Shown: piece by piece, positions 48,101 to 56,391 of the stretch
Layout: each line of letters starts with the position of its first letter
How positions within the stretch are numbered: position 1 is the first letter of the stretch
DNA from: Ignavibacteriaceae bacterium
GTDB taxonomy: Bacteria > Bacteroidota > Ignavibacteria > Ignavibacteriales > Ignavibacteriaceae
Direction of reading: 5' to 3'
DNA length: 64,000 bases
Assembly (NCBI GenBank): GCA_013360295.1
Contig: JABWCL010000016.1
Location: 1 to 64,000, forward strand
Made by a program: the position numbers and the translations under genes
Notes under the pieces: generated by a model
Seen by the model: the letters and a program-made list of their open reading frames with translations, nothing else
Database searches by the model: none
Told to the model about the DNA's origin: nothing

Positions 48101-48277
48101 AAATTAAAACGTCTAAGCGCGAAGCCTACAGGTGGGGAATCCTCAACGGGTATCGGTTTGTACTACGTAAAAACGATCATTGAAAAAAGCGGTGGCGAGA
48201 TACTACTTGAAAGGACAGGCAAGGACGGATCTACTTTCCTGATTAAATTACCAATAGCCGCAGAAGAGAAAAAATGA
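45164..48277 (+). CDS. Histidine kinase with N-terminal two-component-regulator propeller
   Basis: A 1037-residue transmembrane sensor kinase. A signal peptide (ending near LSGQ) is followed by ~600 residues of Reg_prop-type propeller repeats (FGYIWLGSDGGLMRFDGK; DGRIWIGDLTGISVF), a Y_Y_Y domain (GEYTFQFRAKKANMLWSE), a membrane helix at ~735-757, a short coiled coil, HisKA with MVVHDLKNP (His near 823), and HATPase with NVVNNAIKYS, DEGPGF and GIGLYYV. No receiver or DNA-binding domain is attached, unlike many hybrid Bacteroides HTCS proteins. Such propellers often sense glycans. It lies between thyA and folA and overlaps folA as ATGA. Confidence 0.92.
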   Translation: MRITILILLWCLFNPALSGQYLFYKYTSNDGMRSSLVRCIAKDKFGYIWLGSDGGLMRFDGKYFNSYHNLLPSIFIKDLHLSSKGELLVAHDKGFGKMKASGTGYVYEHISGVGKSQADTALYYPKEIYEDSDGRIWIGDLTGISVFKNGKIKKYYFDSPEHSDSYFRGFNVSENSSGHIIVSSMNGSLFRYDESLDVFTRIQLPVNLNITYISALTRFREDEFLLGTNSGIYKTVYTGTSDKISLTQISSVTDISDLSVNDKNEILFGTWSEGLGFIDSDGKKLLSEDLSNYRGLSVKELFFDDGDYWIGSDDGLLLIQKSQFLKAGNAPGSGTGRFNDIRNIRLDSDYKQILFSDGRSINSVDLLRPSETPKALFTVTGQDILNFIPSKNGYWISYLNNLLEFRDRKTFKVLYSLIREDDSFHSLHLDENNHLWAYLPLTKQIVLIGFNREIKYFPLPADQVTYVNKIGNVGKRILASGTTEGVLFFEILPAEGSVKPYKIDLQHKASSSIQVFDFTSQDGLNIYFATSEGSINYSFDSRSNGASHQDLRVELLKSVNLDFNGSLWYGGEGKIYSTCQGDYLRFGKSDGLFEGSVLQQGSIIDPMNRIWIAYPKGIVYSPLPQNEFKKSKRPELTNVFIDDSLVFASGEIVLQTANNLVLEFRSPAYPGEGVFYQYRIKELNEKWSEQSELSVIRLLSLPAGEYTFQFRAKKANMLWSEINSIKLNISVPWYLTAYAFVIYSVIILLLISFVLAKYNKYRMLNFYRKEKELSDIVSQRTAALQAEKKLTDILLQDKEKAYSEMAAMNEQKNTLIGMVVHDLKNPIHAIQGYSDLIIEASGEKDIKQYGEIIFKSSERMIDQIDQFLEASTINENLLHFSPENHSSVDLLSEVVWNNQALAQKKNQNLIVNITTDCLLFIDKELVTRAISNVVNNAIKYSNYGKKIEISDSIENNLFFVRVIDEGPGFTDEDKSQLFQKLKRLSAKPTGGESSTGIGLYYVKTIIEKSGGEILLERTGKDGSTFLIKLPIAAEEKK

Positions 48278-48759
48278 ACATTATCTTAATAGCAGCCATC
48301 GCGAAAAATGAAGTTATCGGGAAAGCAACCGGGGAAATGCCCTGGCACGTAACGGAAGAATTTAAACATTTTAAGGAAACAACTACCGGGTATCCGGTAC
48401 TTATGGGAAGAAAAACATTTCAAACTCTTGGAAAACCGCTTAAGAACCGTACCAACATTATCATTTCCACGAATGATATCTCTATCCAGGGTAATCCGGA
48501 GGTATTTGTTTATAAAGACATCTTGAGCGCGCTTGAGTTCTGTGAAAGACAGGGCTATGAAAAAGTATTTATTATCGGGGGAGGGACTATTTATGCCCAA
48601 ACCATAAGTATTGCTGATGAAATGATACTGTCCTACATGAATTTTGAGGCTGAAGGCGAAGTGAAATTTCCTGAATTCAACAGAAGAGAGTGGGATGTCT
48701 GGAAGGTGGACGAGAGGGAATTATTTACTATCTTTTATTACAGAAAGAAAAGTTTATAA
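48274..48759 (+). CDS. folA: Dihydrofolate reductase
   Basis: A 161-residue DHFR regenerating tetrahydrofolate after ThyA. The family motifs are AIAKNEVIGKATGEMPWHV (with the active-site Trp), LMGRKTFQTLGKPL, and the NADPH-binding IIGGGTIYAQ. The acidic active-site residue is Glu in TEEFKHF. The start overlaps the kinase stop (ATGA), so its translation is probably coupled to the sensor kinase. mutL begins two bases after the stop. Confidence 0.96.
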   Translation: MNIILIAAIAKNEVIGKATGEMPWHVTEEFKHFKETTTGYPVLMGRKTFQTLGKPLKNRTNIIISTNDISIQGNPEVFVYKDILSALEFCERQGYEKVFIIGGGTIYAQTISIADEMILSYMNFEAEGEVKFPEFNRREWDVWKVDERELFTIFYYRKKSL

Positions 48760-48761
48760 AA

Positions 48762-50630
48762 ATGTCTGTTATAAGGATTTTACCCGAACATCTAGCAAAT
48801 AAGATAGCCGCCGGAGAAGTTATTCAGCGGCCCGAATCTGTCGTAAAGGAATTGATGGAGAATTCCGTTGATGCTTCCGCGAAGGCCGTTGAACTGCATA
48901 TTAAACACGCAGGAAAAAGCCTTATTCAGGTGATAGATGACGGTATCGGGATGTCTGAAGAAGATGTTAAAATGAGCATACAGAAGCATGCTACAAGCAA
49001 AATCAGTACTCTTGAGGATCTTGAAAGAATTACTACTCTCGGATTCCGGGGTGAAGCACTGAGCAGTATTATGTCCGTTGCCCAGATCGAAATAAAGACG
49101 GAAAGGCGGGAGGATGAAATTGGAACCCTCCTCAGGATCGAAGACAGTGAAAGGATAATCCTTAATAAGGGTTCTTTCTCTAAGGGTACTTCCATAGCGG
49201 TTAAAAATCTCTTCTATAATACGCCTGCAAGAAGAAACTTCCTAAAGACCGATAACACTGAATTGAAACACGTCATTGATATTTATAATAAAATATCACT
49301 CGCTAATCCTGATCTGACATTCAGAATGTTCCTCGATGGTGACTTGCTACTTGATTATCCTGCGGGAACACTAAGTGATAGGATCGGTCAGATTTTCTTT
49401 CCTGATTTCCTTAACGGGATCATCCCTGTGGAGGAGATCACTGACTTTATGTCGATCAGAGGATATGTAGGTAAACCTTCTCTTATTAAGAAAACTAGGG
49501 GAGATCAGTACCTGTTCATTAATAAGAGATTTGTCAACAGCAGACAGATAAATCATGCAATTTTCAATGCTTACGAGAATGTACTTGAGAAAGGTGATTA
49601 TCCTTTTTTTGTATTATTTCTTGAACTTGATCCGGCAAAAATAGATGTAAATATACATCCTTCGAAACTCGAAGTCCGTTTCGATAATGAGAAGGATATT
49701 TACTCTTTTGTTGTTGCCGTAATTAAAAGAAGCCTCGGGAATTACGATCTCATATCAAATATCTCTTTCCGGAGTCCCACTGAATCAAGAGAATCTCTTA
49801 AGATCGATAAGATCGGGGAGAAAGCGGAATTCAGAGATTTTGGAGACAGGCCTAAAAGAACTTCTACAACCTTTACAGGAAAAACTCTGGGGGATGATGA
49901 CATAGAACGGATTTTCGGTGGTTTGAATCTCTCGGTTGAAGAAGAAAGGCAGCCTGAGGCAGTTATCCTTCCTTTTGAGCAGAAGATGATGGAATCAATC
50001 GCGGAACCTGAAAAGAAAGAGCAGGATAAAAAGACCCCATTTTTTGGCGATGAGATATATTCACCTTTTATTGTGCAGCTTCAGAACAAGTATATTCTCA
50101 CTCAGATACGATCCGGGTTGATGATTGTTGACCAGCATGCAGCCCACGAAAGGATATTGTACGAAGAAGCTCTTAAAAAGATGAAAACTGATCTGCCTTT
50201 TTCTCAGCCCTTGTTGTTCAGTAAGACGATACAGCTTGATCCGGGTACCTATAAACTTGTCCAGGAGTTATATCCTCATCTTCAGCGGCTTGGATTTACG
50301 ATAAAATTCTTCAGCAAGCATGCTATTGTAATTGACGGCATACCTGCTGACGTCAAGATGGGCGATGAGGAAAAAATTATTCTGGAGATCATTGAAGAAT
50401 ATCTGATAAATCAGAGAGAAAAGAATATACTTGAAGACCAGGATAACCTTGCAAAATCCTACTCATGCAAAACGGCGATAAGGACTGGTGACAGGCTTTC
50501 TGAAGACGAGATGCATAACCTTATTGACAGATTATTCGCGACTTCAATGCCTTACGTCTGTCCTCACGGCAGGCCAATTGTCGCAAAACTGACCATAGAT
50601 GAATTTGATAGAAGGTTCGGGAGAACCTGA
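48762..50630 (+). CDS. mutL: DNA mismatch repair protein MutL (endonuclease-proficient type)
   Basis: A 622-residue GHKL ATPase. N-terminal motifs are KIAAGEVIQRPESVVKELMEN, DDGIGM, TLGFRGEALSSI and DVNIHPSKLEVRF. The C-terminal domain has DQHAAHERILYEE, the DQHA-x2-E-x4-E metal-binding motif of nicking MutL proteins, plus SCKTAIRTGD and CPHGRP, so it probably cuts the strand itself and no MutH is needed. ATG 48762 gives the family N-terminus MSVIRILPEHLA. Confidence 0.96.
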   Translation: MSVIRILPEHLANKIAAGEVIQRPESVVKELMENSVDASAKAVELHIKHAGKSLIQVIDDGIGMSEEDVKMSIQKHATSKISTLEDLERITTLGFRGEALSSIMSVAQIEIKTERREDEIGTLLRIEDSERIILNKGSFSKGTSIAVKNLFYNTPARRNFLKTDNTELKHVIDIYNKISLANPDLTFRMFLDGDLLLDYPAGTLSDRIGQIFFPDFLNGIIPVEEITDFMSIRGYVGKPSLIKKTRGDQYLFINKRFVNSRQINHAIFNAYENVLEKGDYPFFVLFLELDPAKIDVNIHPSKLEVRFDNEKDIYSFVVAVIKRSLGNYDLISNISFRSPTESRESLKIDKIGEKAEFRDFGDRPKRTSTTFTGKTLGDDDIERIFGGLNLSVEEERQPEAVILPFEQKMMESIAEPEKKEQDKKTPFFGDEIYSPFIVQLQNKYILTQIRSGLMIVDQHAAHERILYEEALKKMKTDLPFSQPLLFSKTIQLDPGTYKLVQELYPHLQRLGFTIKFFSKHAIVIDGIPADVKMGDEEKIILEIIEEYLINQREKNILEDQDNLAKSYSCKTAIRTGDRLSEDEMHNLIDRLFATSMPYVCPHGRPIVAKLTIDEFDRRFGRT

Positions 50631-50676
50631 TTATTGATTAAGCTTAACCGCAAAACTTAATGGAAGGAATCACTTA

Positions 50677-52332
50677 ATGGATAAAACGAGATATGAAAAA
50701 CTTAAAGCCGAGTACAAGGCCAAAGTTCAGAAATCAGGAGATCTTGGACTGAAGTATACTACGGTAAGCGGAGAACCAATAGATATTCTTTATTCACCGG
50801 ATAACCTGGATAAAACTGATTTTGTAAAAGACATCAATTTCCCCGGTGAGTATCCTTTTACCAGGGGAATTCATCCAACAGGGTACAGGGGGAAGATTTG
50901 GACTATGCGCCAATTTGCCGGTTTTGGAACCCCTGAGGATACGAATAAGCGGTTCAAATACCTTCTCGAACATGGACAGACAGGCTTATCTGTCGCGTTT
51001 GATCTTCCGACTCTTATGGGCTGGGATGCCGATGCGGAACTGGCAAACGGAGAGGTAGGAATATGCGGTGTCGCAATTTCATCACTGCAGGATATGGAGA
51101 TCCTCTTTGACGGAATTCCCCTTGATAAAGTGTCTACATCCATGACGATCAATTCTCCCGCCGCTATGATTTTTGCTTACTATCTTGCCGTAGCTCAGAA
51201 GCAGAATATTGATTTTAAGTTGCTCAGAGGTACACTGCAGAATGACATACTCAAAGAATATATAGCTCAGAAAGAATATATATATCCTCCTCACCCTTCC
51301 ATGAGAATAATTGTGGATATGATTGAGTATTGTAAGAATGAAGTTCCCCAGTGGAATCCGGTATCGGTAAGCGGTTATCATATCAGAGAGGCAGGATCTA
51401 CTTCGGTACAGGAACTCGCCTATACACTAGCGGACGGATTTGCGTATATTGAAGCCTGTATGGAAAGAGGAATGGATGTTGATGAATTTGCCCCAAGAAT
51501 ATCCTATTTCTTCAATTCGCATCTCGATTTTTTTGAAGAGATTGCCAAATTCAGGGCTGCAAGGCGTATATACGCCCGCAGAATGAAAGAAAAATATGGC
51601 GCCAAGAATCCCCGTTCCTGGTGGTTAAGATTCCATACTCAGACAGCGGGGTGCACTCTCACTGCACAACAGCCGGAGAATAATATTGTCAGGACTGCTA
51701 TTCAAGCCCTGGCGGCTGTACTTGGAGGAACACAATCACTGCACACAAATTCAATGGATGAAACGCTCGCTCTCCCAAGCGAAAAAGCAGTGAAGATTGC
51801 TCTGAGAACCCAACAGATAATTGCCTACGAGACGGGCGTAATCAATACGGTAGATCCGCTTGGAGGCAGTTACTTTGTTGAATCTTTGACGACTAAAATG
51901 GAAGAAGAGGCTGAAAAAATCTTCAGTGAGATAGATGCGCTCGGCGGTGTTATTAACGCCATTGAAGCAGGTTACTTTCAGAAACAGATTGCGGACTCTG
52001 CATACAGATACCAGAAAGAAGTTGAAGCAAAAGATAAATATATTGTCGGAGTCAATGAGTTTGTTGAGAAGGGCGAAAAAGTTGAAATTCCGATCTTGTA
52101 CATCCCGCCGGAAGTGGAGATTAAACAGAAGGAAAGACTCGCGGAACTAAAAAATAACAGGAGCTCCGCACAGGTTGAAGAATGCCTGGCAGAATTGAAG
52201 CAGGCTGCGATCGATAACAGAAACCTGATGCCGCCGCTCATAAACGCCGCCCGTTCTTATGTCACACTCGGAGAAATGGTCGGAGAACTCAGAGAAGTAT
52301 TTGGCACATACGAGGAAAGTGTAGTTTTCTGA
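50677..52332 (+). CDS. B12-dependent acyl-CoA mutase large subunit, isobutyryl-CoA-mutase-like
   Basis: A 551-residue catalytic barrel of the methylmalonyl-CoA mutase family without the cobalamin-binding domain, which must be a separate small subunit encoded elsewhere. Family stretches include [45 protein letters not shown] and [10 protein letters not shown]. Methylmalonyl-CoA mutases have Tyr89 and Arg207 to bind the substrate carboxylate; the matching residues here are Phe80 (MRQFAGFG) and Gln198 ([11 protein letters not shown]), the pair known from isobutyryl-CoA mutase IcmA. A substrate without the carboxylate, such as isobutyryl/butyryl-CoA, is therefore more likely. A strong SD (GGAAGGA) lies upstream. 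Confidence 0.88.
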   Translation: MDKTRYEKLKAEYKAKVQKSGDLGLKYTTVSGEPIDILYSPDNLDKTDFVKDINFPGEYPFTRGIHPTGYRGKIWTMRQFAGFGTPEDTNKRFKYLLEHGQTGLSVAFDLPTLMGWDADAELANGEVGICGVAISSLQDMEILFDGIPLDKVSTSMTINSPAAMIFAYYLAVAQKQNIDFKLLRGTLQNDILKEYIAQKEYIYPPHPSMRIIVDMIEYCKNEVPQWNPVSVSGYHIREAGSTSVQELAYTLADGFAYIEACMERGMDVDEFAPRISYFFNSHLDFFEEIAKFRAARRIYARRMKEKYGAKNPRSWWLRFHTQTAGCTLTAQQPENNIVRTAIQALAAVLGGTQSLHTNSMDETLALPSEKAVKIALRTQQIIAYETGVINTVDPLGGSYFVESLTTKMEEEAEKIFSEIDALGGVINAIEAGYFQKQIADSAYRYQKEVEAKDKYIVGVNEFVEKGEKVEIPILYIPPEVEIKQKERLAELKNNRSSAQVEECLAELKQAAIDNRNLMPPLINAARSYVTLGEMVGELREVFGTYEESVVF

Positions 52333-53195
52333 TGCGTCCCTATTTTGAAATTCTTAGGGTAAAGCAATGGATAAAAAACTTTTTTGTCCTTGTTCCCCTT
52401 GTTTATTCAAAACACTTGTTTGATGAAGCATACCTGACTGAAGGAGTACTGGCTTTCGTTGCTTTTTCTTTCGTGTCAAGTGTAGTGTATATAATCAATG
52501 ATATCTTCGATGCTGATTCTGACCGGAACCACCCTGTAAAAAAGTTGAGGCCGGTTGCAGCGGGTAAGATAAGTAAAAATAACGCCTGGATATATGCTTT
52601 TTTCGTTCTTGTACCGGTTTTTATTTCCGCGGCATTGCTTAATACTGAATTCAGATTAATCCTGGCGGCCTATTTGGTAATTAATTTCCTTTATAGCGTT
52701 AAACTAAAGCATGTTGTTCTGATAGACCTTTTTATCATTGCTGCCGGCTTTATGCTCCGCGTGATCGGGGGAGGGTTGGCCATTAATGTTGAAATTTCAA
52801 GCTGGCTGATTCTGACTACGATGTTCGTTTCTCTTTTCCTGGCGGTGATGAAGAGAAGGTCAGAACTTGACAACCACGGTACGAAGGTAGGGACCAGAAG
52901 AGTGCTTGAGAGTTACAGTTATAGTTATATTGACCAGATTTCAAGCGTCGCTGCTGGTAGTGTAATCGTTTGTTATGCCCTCTATACCACATCAGAGCGA
53001 ACAATATCGGTGTTTAACACTGAATATTTAGTTTATACGACCCCATTTGTAGTTTTTGGCATCTTCCGTTTTATGTTCCTGGTGCATATCAACCAGAAGG
53101 GAGAGAATACATCAGAGGTAATTGGAAAAGATATTCCTAGCCTTATGAATATTCTTTTCTATATTCTGACTGTTTTGTTAATAATTTACCTTTGA
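52332..53195 (+). CDS. UbiA-family prenyltransferase, DPPR-synthase-like
   Basis: A 287-residue membrane protein with about eight helices. The prenyl-diphosphate motif is NDIFDADSDRNHPVKKLRPVAAG, the sequence form found in decaprenyl-phosphate phosphoribose synthase (Rv3806c-like) rather than MenA or heme O synthase. The second motif is in MKRRSELDN. Such enzymes put 5-phosphoribose onto polyprenyl phosphate for arabinose-type sugars, which would fit the glycan genes of this window; a different acceptor cannot be excluded. The start shares one base with the mutase stop (TGATG). Confidence 0.75.
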   Translation: MRPYFEILRVKQWIKNFFVLVPLVYSKHLFDEAYLTEGVLAFVAFSFVSSVVYIINDIFDADSDRNHPVKKLRPVAAGKISKNNAWIYAFFVLVPVFISAALLNTEFRLILAAYLVINFLYSVKLKHVVLIDLFIIAAGFMLRVIGGGLAINVEISSWLILTTMFVSLFLAVMKRRSELDNHGTKVGTRRVLESYSYSYIDQISSVAAGSVIVCYALYTTSERTISVFNTEYLVYTTPFVVFGIFRFMFLVHINQKGENTSEVIGKDIPSLMNILFYILTVLLIIYL

Positions 53196-53216
53196 AGATA
53201 GAGTAATAATTAAACG

Positions 53217-54464
53217 ATGCTGACCGAGATTATTATATTACTTCTTTTACTGGTTCTGTCCGCTGTATTATCTTCCGCGGAGATAGCTTACATATATACG
53301 AACAGAATAAAGAAGGAAATTGAATCAAGAAAAAGCGAAGGTGATAAAAAAGGCGAGTTTGATCTAAACGGCCATACACAGGATTTCATTTATACCGTTA
53401 CTATCAGCAGTGTTAGCCTCCAATTACTGGTTGTTGCTTATATAGCGTATTCAATAATCCAGGATTTCAGCCTGCCATTGACTGTTTGGACGGTACTTGC
53501 AATATCTTTTTTCGTCTTCTTATGGGAGATATTCCCGAAGTTCATGGCGACAGAGTACCCGGAAAAGGTATACAGAATAAGTTCAGGTTTTGTTAAAGTT
53601 TTATCTTTCATTTTATCCCCGCTGATTGGTATCACACGGCAACTCGTGTTTTACTTCATTAAGAATAATGAAATTTCTTTTAGCCGTCACTCAATGATCT
53701 TTGATAAGGAAGATATCCAGACTCTCGTCGAAGAGAGTGAAGAAGCGGGAAAGGTCGAAAAATCGGAGGGATACTACATCCGGAAAGTTCTCGATCTTAC
53801 TGATCAGAATGTCTATGAGGCAATGCGACCGCGGACTGAGATCGTGGGTGTGGAAATAAAAAGTAATATTGACACGGTGATTGAGGAGTTTATCCATTCC
53901 GGTTTTTCTAAATTGCCGGTTTATGAGGACAATCTGGATAATATTAAAGGTGTTATTTACAGTTACGATCTTTTTAAGAAACCAGACGAGATGAAGGATA
54001 TTATCAGGGAAATTATCTTCGTTCCAGAGACAAAGAAGAGTATCGATATGCTGAATGATTTTCTCTCTAAGGGATTATCAATTGCAATAGTTGTTGATGA
54101 ATTCGGCGGTACTTCAGGAATGGTAACGATGGAAGATATCATTGAAGAGCTTTTGGGTGAGATAAAGGATGAGTATGATACTGAGGATAATATTCTGATT
54201 AAGAGCAGAGACGATTCGTATGTCGCTAGCGGAAAAGTTGAGATCGATTTCATAAACGAAAAATACAACGTTGAATTCCCGGAAGGTGAATATGAGACTA
54301 TCGCCGGTTTTATTACCACCAAACTTGGCAGAATCCCTAAGACCGGTGAGATAATAAAGATAGATAATTTCACGTTTAATATATTGAGATCAGGTGCTAC
54401 AAAAGTTGAAATGGTAAAATTCACGATAGAGGAGAACGGAGGTTCACACAAAACCAGGGAGTAA
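53217..54464 (+). CDS. CNNM/CBS-domain membrane protein (hemolysin-C/CorC family)
   Basis: A 415-residue protein in three parts. Residues ~1-150 are the CNNM (DUF21) membrane domain starting LTEIIILLLLLVLSAVLSSAEIAY. Residues ~180-310 are a CBS pair, with MRPRTEIVGVE, FSKLPVYEDNLDNIKGVIYS and IVVDEFGGTSGMVTMEDIIEELLGEI. Residues ~325-405 are the CorC_HlyC domain. Relatives export or sense Mg2+ or Co2+. It starts 21 bases after the prenyltransferase; its end abuts the DCC-family frame. Confidence 0.9.
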   Translation: MLTEIIILLLLLVLSAVLSSAEIAYIYTNRIKKEIESRKSEGDKKGEFDLNGHTQDFIYTVTISSVSLQLLVVAYIAYSIIQDFSLPLTVWTVLAISFFVFLWEIFPKFMATEYPEKVYRISSGFVKVLSFILSPLIGITRQLVFYFIKNNEISFSRHSMIFDKEDIQTLVEESEEAGKVEKSEGYYIRKVLDLTDQNVYEAMRPRTEIVGVEIKSNIDTVIEEFIHSGFSKLPVYEDNLDNIKGVIYSYDLFKKPDEMKDIIREIIFVPETKKSIDMLNDFLSKGLSIAIVVDEFGGTSGMVTMEDIIEELLGEIKDEYDTEDNILIKSRDDSYVASGKVEIDFINEKYNVEFPEGEYETIAGFITTKLGRIPKTGEIIKIDNFTFNILRSGATKVEMVKFTIEENGGSHKTRE

Positions 54465-54468
54465 AAAA

Positions 54469-54855
54469 ATCGTCTTTTATGACGGAGTATGCAGGTTTTG
54501 CAATTTTTGGGTTAACAGGATTATTAAAGCAGATCCGGAGGGTAAGTTCAGTTTTACACCAATTCAATCAGAATACGCGAAATCTTTCTTTTCGGAAACC
54601 TGCGAGAATCCTGAGACCATTGACGCTATATATTATTTTAACGGAAAAGAAATGCTTCATTCTGCGACAGCAGTAATTGAAATTCTTAAGGAACTGAGAA
54701 AATACAGATTATGCCTGGGCATCCTCAGATTCATTCCCTCCGACATAATCAACTATGGATATCGGTTCATAGCGAAAACACGCTACTCCTTATTTGGTCG
54801 CCTAAAACATTGCCCCATACCACAGGAGAATATTAAGTCTCGTTTTCTCATCTGA
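54469..54855 (+). CDS. DCC-family (DUF393) thiol-disulfide oxidoreductase-like protein, unusual start
   Basis: The frame from 54430 to the stop at 54853-54855 encodes a clear DUF393 protein: KKIVFYDGVCRFCNFWVNR (the DxxCxxC motif), FTPIQSEYAK, and a C-terminal Tyr/Arg-rich region. There is no ATG, GTG or TTG before the DGVCRFC motif; an in-frame TAG at 54427-54429 closes the frame. The start given here is ATC 54469, chosen because family members usually begin at this strand. ACG 54436, a non-standard start, or a +1 frameshift from the CNNM gene, which ends at 54464, are alternatives, as is a mutated start. The ~129-residue length is normal for the family. Confidence 0.7.
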   Translation: MVFYDGVCRFCNFWVNRIIKADPEGKFSFTPIQSEYAKSFFSETCENPETIDAIYYFNGKEMLHSATAVIEILKELRKYRLCLGILRFIPSDIINYGYRFIAKTRYSLFGRLKHCPIPQENIKSRFLI

Positions 54856-54859
54856 GTTC

Positions 54860-56386
54860 TCACTTTTCATCATCCGTGAAATCATCCGCATCGAAATCAT
54901 CCTGCTCACTCTTACCGGAGAACATTGAACTTATAAGATCTCTGAACTGAAATCTGCTTTCAATTTTACTTTTACTTAGCATTGAACACTCCGCGAGCCC
55001 ATGAAGAACAAATTCCATATAAAGGTTTTTTTCATCATCTGAGAGCTCAGGATAGTATTTCTTTATAATATCATCCAGCCGGGGTATATTGCGCAGAGTT
55101 TCAGCGTAAACCATATTAGTGGAGGTATTTAAGAAATCGGTGTAATTACCTTTACCGTACCACTCCATAATATCAGAATAGACCGACTTTTCCTTTCCCT
55201 TTTTGGTGTTCTGAGGGGTCGGGAACATTTGCAGGAATGTAGAGCGTATTGCTTTACCAATTAGGTTGAATGCAACTTTAGAGGGACCCTCCTGCTCTCC
55301 CTCATATACAAGTTCAATCTTGCCTGTAATGGCAGGGATAACTCCATAGAGATCTGAAATTCTGGCAGAGGTTTTATCTTCGCCGGTTTTAAGAATTCTC
55401 CGGTGAGCGGTACTGAAAAGATTTTCAAAAGCAGTGATTGTTAATCTGGCTGATACACCGCTTTTCGAATCGACCAACTCGCTTGCCCGGGCCTCGAACG
55501 CGATTTGTTCAATCAGATCTTCGATAAGCCCTGATACTCTGATCTTTTCTTTAATGTCTTCAGGTATAACAGCTTCCTGTCTGGTTATTTTTTTTGATAC
55601 TTCAATTGACCTGGGATAGTGAGTTAAAATCTGGCTCTCGATCCTGTCTTTTAACGGTGTAACAATAGAACCCCTGTTAGTATAATCTTCGGGATTGGCA
55701 GTGAAAACAAAAGCGATATCCAGCGGTAACCTCATTTTAAAACCGCGGATCTGAATATCCTCTTCCTGGAGAATATTAAATAATGATACCTGTATCCTTG
55801 CCTGAAGGTCCGGGATCTCGTTAAGAACAAAGATGGAGCGGTGTGAACGGGGGATCAGTCCGAAATGAATCGCTCTTTCATCAGAATAATTTAGCTTATT
55901 CGATGCTGCTTTTATCGGGTCAAGATCACCTATCAAGTCAGCAACAGTAACATCGGGGGTGGCAAGTTTTTCTGTATACCGGTTACTCCGGTGAAGCCAC
56001 TCTATCTCCGTATTATTCCCGTCTCTGCTTATTTTATCCTTCGCGAATCCGGAGATCGGGTCAAATGGATCATCGTTGATTTCAGTCCCTTTAACAATTG
56101 GAATAAATTCATCGAGTAAATTAGTAAGCTGCCGGGCAATCCTGGTTTTTGCCTGTCCGCGCAATCCCAGAAGTAGAATATTGTGGCGGGAAAGAATTGC
56201 CTTCTCAAGATCAGGTATCACAGTTTCATCATAGCCGAATATTCCCGGGAAGGGGTTTTGTCCGTTATTTAATGCTTTGATCAGATTTTCTCTAAGCTCC
56301 GTCTTAACTGACCTTTGTTTGTAACCAGCATCTATTAATTCACCCAAAGTTTTAATCTTTGGTATATTATTAAGGTAGTTTTTCAT
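54860..56386 (-). CDS. MoxR/ChlI-like AAA+ ATPase
   Basis: A 508-residue AAA+ protein. Walker A is LLLGLRGQAKTRIA, and the Walker B position reads IFVLNEIPDLQ, with Asn in place of the usual Asp before Glu. Sensor 1 lies in VFTANPEDYTNRG. A C-terminal extension of ~200 residues ends in an acidic tail (DDFDADDFTDDEK). It forms a pair with the VWA gene upstream, an arrangement used by MoxR-type chaperones that insert cofactors or remodel complexes. ATG 56386 is chosen since AGGTGAT lies five bases before it; a GTG at 56395 overlapping the VWA stop is possible. Confidence 0.85.
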   Translation of the reverse strand: MKNYLNNIPKIKTLGELIDAGYKQRSVKTELRENLIKALNNGQNPFPGIFGYDETVIPDLEKAILSRHNILLLGLRGQAKTRIARQLTNLLDEFIPIVKGTEINDDPFDPISGFAKDKISRDGNNTEIEWLHRSNRYTEKLATPDVTVADLIGDLDPIKAASNKLNYSDERAIHFGLIPRSHRSIFVLNEIPDLQARIQVSLFNILQEEDIQIRGFKMRLPLDIAFVFTANPEDYTNRGSIVTPLKDRIESQILTHYPRSIEVSKKITRQEAVIPEDIKEKIRVSGLIEDLIEQIAFEARASELVDSKSGVSARLTITAFENLFSTAHRRILKTGEDKTSARISDLYGVIPAITGKIELVYEGEQEGPSKVAFNLIGKAIRSTFLQMFPTPQNTKKGKEKSVYSDIMEWYGKGNYTDFLNTSTNMVYAETLRNIPRLDDIIKKYYPELSDDEKNLYMEFVLHGLAECSMLSKSKIESRFQFRDLISSMFSGKSEQDDFDADDFTDDEK

Positions 56387-56391
56387 CGTAA

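Noticed and set aside
54479-54676. A 65-residue frame beginning at ATG 54479
   Set aside because: It is in a different frame from the recognisable DCC-family sequence and has no family resemblance.
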